Below, piece after piece: positions 7,662 through 16,600 of a DNA stretch of 64,000 nt. The translations under genes were made by a program, and so were the position numbers. Origin of the DNA: Roseomonas sp. GC11 (GTDB lineage: Bacteria; Pseudomonadota; Alphaproteobacteria; Acetobacterales; Acetobacteraceae); the NCBI RefSeq assembly GCF_024437745.1, contig NZ_JANFNY010000010.1, positions 1 through 64,000 on the forward strand, read 5' to 3'. The notes below the pieces were generated by a model that was given only the letters and a program-made list of their open reading frames with translations, searched no databases and was not told the origin of the DNA. Positions within the stretch are counted from its first letter, which is position 1. Every line of letters begins with the position of its first letter.

Positions 7662-10600
7662 AGGCGCGGGCGCGGCGTGCGGGGGGTGGTGCTGTCTCCC
7701 TGGATGGCGAGTTCCGGCGCGGCCCCGCCCGTGGCGAGTAGGAGGAAGAGGGACGGATCCCCGCCCTCATCGGCCACCCAGCGCCCGGTGGATTCATCGA
7801 GCACATAGCCGGCGGGAATGGCGGTGCCGGCGGCCTCCGCCACGGGCGCGGCCGAGGCGGGGAGGAGGGCGTCACCGCCGCCCTCCAGCGCCAGGGCGCG
7901 CTGCGCCTGGGTGGCGGCGGCGAGGTCGGCGAGGCTGCTGCCGCTCGACAGGGTTTCGCTGCCGGAGACCAGGAAGATCCCGCCCGGCGTGGCGGCGGAG
8001 GCCTCCGCGCTGCCGGCCAGGGTGGGCGCCGCCCCGGTGTTGTAGATGGTGTTGACCCCGCCCCCCAGGATCAGCCGGGCCTCGCGCGCCAGCCCGGCCT
8101 CCAGCACGCGGGCGGAGAGCAGCGCGCCGGCACGGTCGCGCACCGCCTCGCCGGAGGCGCCGAAGACGGTGTTGTCACCCTCCCCCGCCGTGATGGTGTT
8201 GGCGCCGGCGCCACCCATGATGATGTTGTCGCCCTCCCCCGCGCTGATCGTGGCGCCATTGGCGGCCAGCGGCTGGCCGAGGCCGGCGAAGGGCGCGGTG
8301 GTGGCGGGGAAGAGATTGCCCATCACCGGCAGGGTGCGGCCGGTGATGGTGATGCGCTCGCCGATCACCGTGTCCAGCGGCCCGGTGCCGCGCACGCTGA
8401 CGGCGACGGTGCCGAGATGGCCCAGGATGATGTCGCGGCCATAACCGGTCGCGATGAGGCTGTCCCCCGGCCCGCCGATGACCACGGAGGTGCCGGTGCC
8501 CTGGGCGCTGACCGTCAGGACATTGCTGCCGCCCAGGGTTTCCTCCAGCGAGGTGGCGTGCAGCAGGGCGAGGCTGCGCGCATCGCGGGTGACGGCACCC
8601 GCCGCGCCGATGACGATGTTGTTGCCGTAACCGGTGTAGATGTGGTTGTCGCCGGCGCCGCCGATGATGACGTTGTTGCCGCTGCCCACGCGGATATCGC
8701 TGCCGCCGCCGGAGGGCGCCTGATCCAGGCCCAGGCTGCCATTCGGCGTCACGGGGGCGATGTTGCCGCGCTCGGGCACGATGCGGCCCACCACATCGGG
8801 GCGCGAGCCATCGGCGCGCTGGAGCGAGCTGTAGTAGAGCATCGAGCCGAAATCGGCATAGCCGATATGGCCGATGACCACATTGGCGCCATTGCCGAGG
8901 CGGATGGTGTTGTAGCCCGGCCCGCCGAAGACGACCTGCGTGGCGATCGAACGGTCCCCGGCATAGATGGTGTTGTTGCCGCCGTGGCTTTCTTCCGTGG
9001 TCTCGGCGAAGAGCACGGCGCTCGCCTGGGTGTTGCGGGTGACGGCGCCGCCCGCGCCGAAGATGGTGTTGGAGCCGGTGCCGGCGACGATGGTGTTGTC
9101 CCCCGCGCCGCCGAAGATGATGTTGCTGCCATTGCCGGCGCGGATCACCGAGCCGGCCTCGGCCATCGGCTGGTCCAGCCCGCCCCAGGGCGCGGTCGTC
9201 GCCGGGGAGCGGTTGCCGATGGCGGGCAGCACGCGGCCGATGAGGTCCGGATAGGAGCCGGTCGCGCGCTGGGCCGTGGTGAAGTCGGTCAGCACCGAGT
9301 AGTTCACCTGGCCGAGATGGCCGAAGACGATGTTGTCGCGGTGGCCCACGGTGATCTGGTTGAAGCCCGCCCCGCCGAAGACGAGGTTGGCGCCATTGCC
9401 CAGGGTGATGACATGCGTGCCGCCCAGGCTTTCCTCCACCGTGGTGGCGAAGGCGACGCGCAGGTTGGCGGCGGAGCGGGTGACCGAGCCGGAGGCGCCG
9501 AAGACGGTGTTGGTGCCATCCCCCGCCGTGATGGTGTTGCTGCCGGCGCCGCCCAGGATGAGGTTGTTGCCATGGCCCGCCGTGATGACGGCGCCGGTGC
9601 CGGACACCACCTGGTCCAGCGTGGCGTTCGGCCAGAGGCTGCTGCGGTCGATCGTGCCGCGCTCGGGCACGGTGCGGGAGAGCACATCGGGGCGCGAGCC
9701 ATCGGCGCGCGCCGCATCGGCATAGGCGAAGACCGTGGTGTTGACGAAGCCGAGATGGCCGAGGACGATGTTGTTGCCATCCCCCACGGTGATGTGGTTC
9801 TGCCCGATGCCGCCAAAGACGACATTGGCGCCCCGCCCGCCGATGCCGGCGGTGATGGTGTTGTTGCCGGCGAGGCTTTCTTCCAGCGTCTCGGCCACCA
9901 GCAGAGCATTGCCGTTGGTGCCATCGCGCGTCACCGCGCCGGCGGCGCCAAAGAGGATATTGGCGCCGGTGCCCGCCGTGATGGTGTTGTTGCCGGTGCC
10001 GCCGAGGATGACGTTGTTGCCATGGCCCGCCGTGATGGTGGCGCCGCCGCCATGCAGGGCGGTGCCATCCTGCGCCAGCACATAGCCGAGCACATCCGGG
10101 CTGCGGCCCGAGCGGTCCGGCGCGGCCAGCCGGTCCCGGCTGACGGCGCCGATATGGCCGAGGATGACATTGTCGCCATCGCCCGCCGTGATGGTGCTGG
10201 TGCCGGCGCCGCCGAAGACGATGTTGTTGCCATCGCCCACGGTGATGATGTTGTCGCCGCCCACCGTCTCCTCCCCCGCCAGGGTGCGGGCCGCGTGGAT
10301 CCTGAAGCCACCGGAATAGAGGAGATCGGCGGTCGCGTAGCCATTGGCGCCAAAGACCACCATCTGCCGGTCCGCCGCGGTGATCTCGGGCAGGTTATTG
10401 GCCGGGTCGGCCGGCGAGGTGGCATCGAAGGTGGTGATGGTGTTGTTGCCGCCGCCGCCCATGATGACGGCGCTGTGGCTGGCGGTGATGATATTGTCGC
10501 CATTGCCGGCGGCGGCGCCGTTGCGGCCCTGGATGGTCAGCTTCGTGCCCGAGCTGGTGGCGCTGACCTGGCCGTAATGGCCGATCACCACATCCGCGCC

Positions 10601-13600
10601 CGTGCCGGCATCGAGGCTGTGGCTACCGGCACCGCCCAGCAGGATGTCATTGCCGGCCTCGCCGCGGAGGGTGACATTGCCGCCCGTGCCCTCCAGCGCC
10701 GTTTCCACGCTGATGAGATGGGCATTGCGCCCACCCGCGGCATCGCGCACCACGATGGCGGCGTGGCCGGAGAGGATGTCATCCCCGCCGCCGCCGCTGA
10801 TGATGCTGGTGCTGCCCGAGCCCAGCACGAGGTCGTTGCCGAGTCCGGCATTGATGACGCTGTGCCCGCCCAGCGTCAGGCCGGAGACGGTGAAACTGCC
10901 GGAGGCGGCGCCCGCCACGCCATCCACCGTGCCGCCGCCGGCCAGGATGATGTCATGCCCGGCGCCGCCGGTGATGGTGTTCTCGCCGCCGCCGCCGAAC
11001 AGGATCTTGTCGCCCGCCCCGGCGGTGATGACGGAATTGCCGCCCAGCGCGCTAGTATTGGCCGCCTGCACCAGCTGCCCCTGCTCGGTGCGGCTGACGC
11101 TGCCGAGGGCGCCGAAGACGATATCCGCTCCGGCCCCGGTGCTGATGGTGTTGTTGCCGCCGCCACCGAAGATGATATCCCGACCGCTGCCGCCGGTGAT
11201 GGTGCTGCTGATATCGCCGGCGCTGACGCTGTTGGCGGAGACGAGGGTGGCGGTGACGGTGGTGCTCGCCACGTCATCCGGCGAATTGCCGCCATGGCCG
11301 AAGAGGATGTTGTTGCCGGCGCCACCGGTGATGGAGATGACGTTGGCGCCCTCCCCCCCCCAGATGGTGTTGTTGCCACTGCCGGCGGTGATCACATCAT
11401 CCCCGGCGCCGCCATAGATGATGTTGTCGCCCGTGCCTGCCTGGATGATATCCACCGCATTGCCGCCGACGATGGTGTTGCGGCCATTGCCGGCGATGAT
11501 GGTGTTGCGCGCATTGCCGCCGAAGATGGTATTGTTGCCATTCCCGGCGATGATGGTGGTATCGATGCTGGCACCGAAGATGATGTTGTTGCCGTCGCCA
11601 AGGGAGATCAGCGGATCGCCATCGACGCCGCCAAGGTCGATGATGTTGTTTCCCCCGCCGCCGGTGATGGTGACATTGCCGACATAGCCATCGGCGAAGC
11701 GGATGACATTGTTTCCGGTGCCGACATCGGCCACGACCACGCTCACGCCATGATAGACGGTCGTCACGCCATTGGCGGTGATGGCGATGTCCTCATTGCC
11801 GGCGGTGCCGCCAACATGGCGGATCTCATAGGTCTGATCCGGATTGCTGATATTGCCGCCGACTTCCTGGCGGTCGGCGTTGCGGCCCATGTTCAGCGTC
11901 AGCGTGCCGTCATCCTCCTGGCTCGCCAGGACGGGGGTGGAATGCACCTCGGCATAATTGTAGCTGAAGGAGAGCAGGGTGATATCGATGATGTCGAACT
12001 GCACCTCGAAGAGGGTGATCTTGCCGATCAGCGGCAGGTCGATGCCGACCCAGGCGAAGGCATAGATCAGCGCATCCAACTGGCCCGCGATGTCAAAGAG
12101 GTGCAGCGGGTTGTCGAGCAGCGCCGTCAGCAGTTCCGAGGCATGGATCTTTCCGGTTCCGCTGACATCGTGCAGCTGGAAGGTGATGTGGCCGCTGATC
12201 TCGCCGCCGACACCGGCCGCCACCAGGGCCAGGTTGATCGCGGCGGTGACACCGAAGGTGGCGTAGAAATCGAGCTGCGGGCCCAGCGTGTTGTCGACAT
12301 AGAAGCCGTCAAGCAGCATCAGCGGGTTGTTGTTCGAGATGAACTTGATGATGCCGGTGGTGTCGTAGCCGAAGGCCAGATTGATCTCGACGCCGACCGA
12401 CGCATAGAAGGTGACCGTCACCGGAACCGGCCCGATCAGGAAGCGGAAGGGCAGTTCCTTGCTGAAGTTGAAGTCGAAGGTCGGCAGGGTGACGTGGACG
12501 AGGTCCACCGGGTTCACCTGCCCCATCAGCAGCTTCACGATGGAAATCGGGTCATGCAGGATGGGGAAGTCGAAGGCCGGCTTGCCACCGGCGCCCTCGG
12601 CGCTCTGCAAGGATTTCAGCTGGTTGCCGACATTGCTGCCTGACTGGGCGGAAAGCCGTGCCAGCGCCGCATCCGCCGCGGCCGACCCCGCCGCGCTGTT
12701 CTGGAAATGGCTGGCTGCGGCGCTGATATCGGTCTTGGAGACGGTGCTGGAGAAGGGATCGAGGTTGCTGCTGCTGAGCGAATAGGCATCCGGGTCATCG
12801 GTCTCGCCGAAGACGAAAGTGCCGAAATTGATGGTGATGCCGCCCGAATTCTGCATCGACTGCAGGCTGCGCACCAGGCCGGCCACATCGTCGAGCAGCT
12901 GGATGAAGCGCACCGCGCTCTGCACCTTCGAGCCGCCGAATTGCTGCGCGAGGTCCAGCACCGAGGTAGAGCCGATGATCTGCGAGATGCCCGGGATCGG
13001 CGCCGTCAGGAAGTCCAGGATCGGCTCGATCGGGCCGATCACATCGCCGATGGTGTCGAGGATCGGCTTGAGGATGGTGTTGAGGAAGCTGCCGACATCG
13101 AGCGTGACATCGAGGAAGGTCAGCGGCACCAGGATGCCGCTCGGCGTTTCGTCGCCGATGGCCCCGGTGAAGACCTTGTTGAAGGCGTAGGAGAAAATGA
13201 CCTCGGTGGAGACCGAGGGCAGCGCCATGGAGGTGCTGCCGATGCCGAAACCGGAATCCAGGATCAGGTCGATATTCAGCGTCATCTCCATGCCCGCGCG
13301 CAGGATCGGGCCCTGGGAGAATTTGCTGAAGAGCAGACGGCCCGTATCATCCTCCGGGCCGATATCGGCATAGATGCTGCCGGTCAGGCTGGTGCCGAGA
13401 TATTCCTGCCCGCCCACCGTGGCGGAGAGGGTGGAGCCATTGCTCGCCGTCATCCGCAGGAAGCCAAGATTGAGCGAGGCGCTGAAGGCCGGATCCGTCG
13501 GCAGGTAGGCGGCCACGAACAATTCCAGCGCGTGGATCTCGCGCAGGTCGCCCTCGAAGACATCGTTCGGGTCGTTGTTCGTCTGGAAATGCTCGAGCGC

Positions 13601-16600
13601 GCCGGGCACGCCCATATCATACAGAAAGAAACCCTTGTCCTTCAGGTAGCCGAAGCCCAGCGTCACCTGCAACTCGGCGAGCAGGTTCACCAACCCGTTG
13701 TCGATCTGCAGCCCGAGGCCGGGAATGCCAAGATCGGCGCTGAGGTTGATCGTGCTCTGGAACAGGGTGACGTCGAAATGCCACAGGAAGGACAGCTCGG
13801 TCGGCGAGTCGATGCTGTCGATATAGGAATAGACATCGCCCGGCAGGTGCAGGATGTCGGTGAGGACGTATTCCAGCCCCTGGGTGATGATGTTCTGGCT
13901 GGTCGCCGGCTGGCCGGGATGGGAGGCCTTGAAGTCATCCAGCAGCGATTGCAGCGTGCCGATCACGCTGTCGTGCAGCGTCGCGAAGAAGCTGCCGATC
14001 CCCTGCAGCGCCGGACCGATCAGCGGCAGGTCCAGCCCGTAAAGCGCCTGGGCGAAGCTGCCATAGGCGAGGTTGGACAGGACCGCGTCCAGCCCGTCGA
14101 TCAGCGTCTGCGGGTCGTTCAGGATGCTGCCGACGGAAATGCCGTCAAAGCTCGGGAAAGCGGTGTAGACACTGCGCGCCGGCAGATCCGGCAGGGTCGA
14201 ATTGCCGAACAGATTGCCGATCTGCAGGTCGATCGTGCCCAGCTCCTGCCCCAGCACCACCACCGGCAGCGACACTTCCAGCGCCGCATCGGCGATGAAC
14301 TGGACGAGATCGCCCAGGCTGTTACCCGCACTGCCCAGTTCCGCCAGCTCGGCAAAGGTGATGATGCCATCATCCGCCGGGCCACCGCCGAAACCGTCAT
14401 TCAGGGTGATCAGGAAGGTGGCCGGATCCTCGCCCAGTTCACCGACGGCGAAGCCATCCTCCCCCGCCTCGACCTGGCCGACATCAGCGCCGAGCACCGC
14501 ATGGCCACCGATGATGCTGGCACTGAGCGGGCCCAGCGCCGCGGTGAAATTGAGGTTGGTGGCTTCGATCCCGAGCGTCGCGCGGATGCCGGTCAGCAGC
14601 TCATGCGTGTCAGGGTCCTCGCCCGTCTTCAGGAAGAAGCGCTCGCTGGTTGAGTTCGGTGCGCTCAGCTCGCCACTCAGCGTGCGGACGCCATCCACCG
14701 TGTGCGACTGGCTGATGACCGAGCCGCCGAGGCCAAGATCCTCGGCGATATGCGAGCCGTTGATGGATTCCACCGTCAGCGTCAGCTGCGGCGTCGCCTC
14801 GGCGATGCTGAGGGTGTTGAGCAGGTTGCCGCTGGCATCGGTGCCGAGCACGGCATTCTTGGCGCTGAAGACCAGCTTGCCGCTCTGGCTGGAGACGGAG
14901 AGGATCTGCCCCAGGGCGATATCGAAATCGCCATCCAGCGTGCCGGCGCTGCCCGGCAGGCGGACATTCTCGCCCAGCAGATCGGCCGCCGAGACCATCG
15001 TATCGGCCAGCGCCGTGCGGATGGCGGAAACCAGCCCGGCCAGGGTGGTGCGGTCCGCATCCGCCTCCACCGAAATCTCGGCCGTCACATCGGCGCCGAT
15101 GGACAGGGCGAAGCGATAGGCCTGGCTCGGATCGGTGACGGCGGTGCCGGCGATCAGGACAGAGCGCGAACCGCTCGTGACGCTCGTCTGGCCATCCTGG
15201 AAGCCGAGATCGTCCAGCCCCTCCGCCGGGCTGGTGCTGCTGTCGTGGAAAACGATGGCGCCGGTGTCTTCGTCATAGCTGGCGAAGCTGTCATCCCCGG
15301 CGGCGGTGTTGATGGCGTCGATCAGCGTCTCAACCGTCGCATTGGCGCCGAGCGAACCCACCGAGACGGTGAAGACGCGGCCATTGCCCAGGGTGAATTG
15401 CAGGTCCGGCTGGCCGGCCGTGCCGGTGCGCAGCCCGGTACGGCCATTCAGGTTGGAGAGCAGCTCCCCCAGCGCCGCCTGATGGGTATTGGCGCCAAGA
15501 TTGATCCCCAGCGTCAGCGCCAGGCTGACACCAGCCGAGACATCCAGCGTGCCATTGGCGCTGACGCTGGCGATGCTGCCAATGGCATCAACCAGATCGG
15601 CCAGGGCATTGCCATCGCTGCCGAGGAAATCCGCGAGGCTCTCCAGGTCCAGCGAGAAGGGAAGCTGCGTCTCCACATCGACCGGGTGATAGGCGATGGA
15701 GAGCAGCAGCGTATCCGCCCCATCCATGCGGAAATCGACATAGTCGCCGCCCAGCGCCTCGTTGATCGCCGTCTCGATGCCGCTGATGGCGCCATCCGGA
15801 TCCGCCTCGGCCTCGCTCAGCGCCACCAGGAACTTGCTGCTGAAGCCGAGAATATCGTCCAGGCTGACATTGACCAGCGGGATGGTGGCATTCGCAAGAT
15901 CCGAGTTCATGCTCTGGAAGGCCTGGCGCACGGCCTCCACCACATCGGCCACCACCAGCTTGCTGTCGAACTCGCTCACCTCGACATGCGCGGTGGGCGC
16001 GGAGAGGGTGAGAAGCTGCGACGCGTCATCCAGCGTGATGACCACCTCCGGGCTGGCGATCGAGCCCAGCGTCACATCGCCGGCGCTCATCGTGATGCCG
16101 GTGATGGTCAGCCGCGCGAAAGGCTCATCCTCGCCACGGCCAGAGCCAAGGTTGAAGGCCCAGACATCGGTGAAATCACCATTCGACAGCGCCTCCGACA
16201 ATTGCCGGAAGGTGATGGTGTTGGGCTCCGCATTGCCATCGTAATTCAGCAGCAGCGCGGCCCTGAGCGAGACATAGGCGTCGATCTCCGCCGCATCCTC
16301 GGGGTCGTAGAGGGTCGCGGTGAACTCGAAGCCGCCCAGCGTGCCGGTGACGGTGACAGCCTCGCTGTCATCCGTCGGCACCAGCTCCATGTCGATGGTG
16401 GCGGAGAGGCCGGTATCCTGGAGCAGGAAGCGGTCCACCAGCGTCTCGCCATGCAGCGCGGCGCCGATGATCAGCCCCTGGTCGCCATCCCCGTCATTGA
16501 TGTCCTTGCCGGTGAGGCCCAGCAGCCCTGGCAGCAGCGAGTTGTTGAGGGCCGAGGCGATGAGCCCCACCGCATCCACCTGCAGGCCATAGCGCACCGC

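Noticed and set aside
8000-11700. Regularly spaced repeats that might suggest a CRISPR array
   Set aside because: Repeats are degenerate, in frame, encode Gly/Asn beta-roll units, and have no unique spacers of constant length; no cas gene is present.
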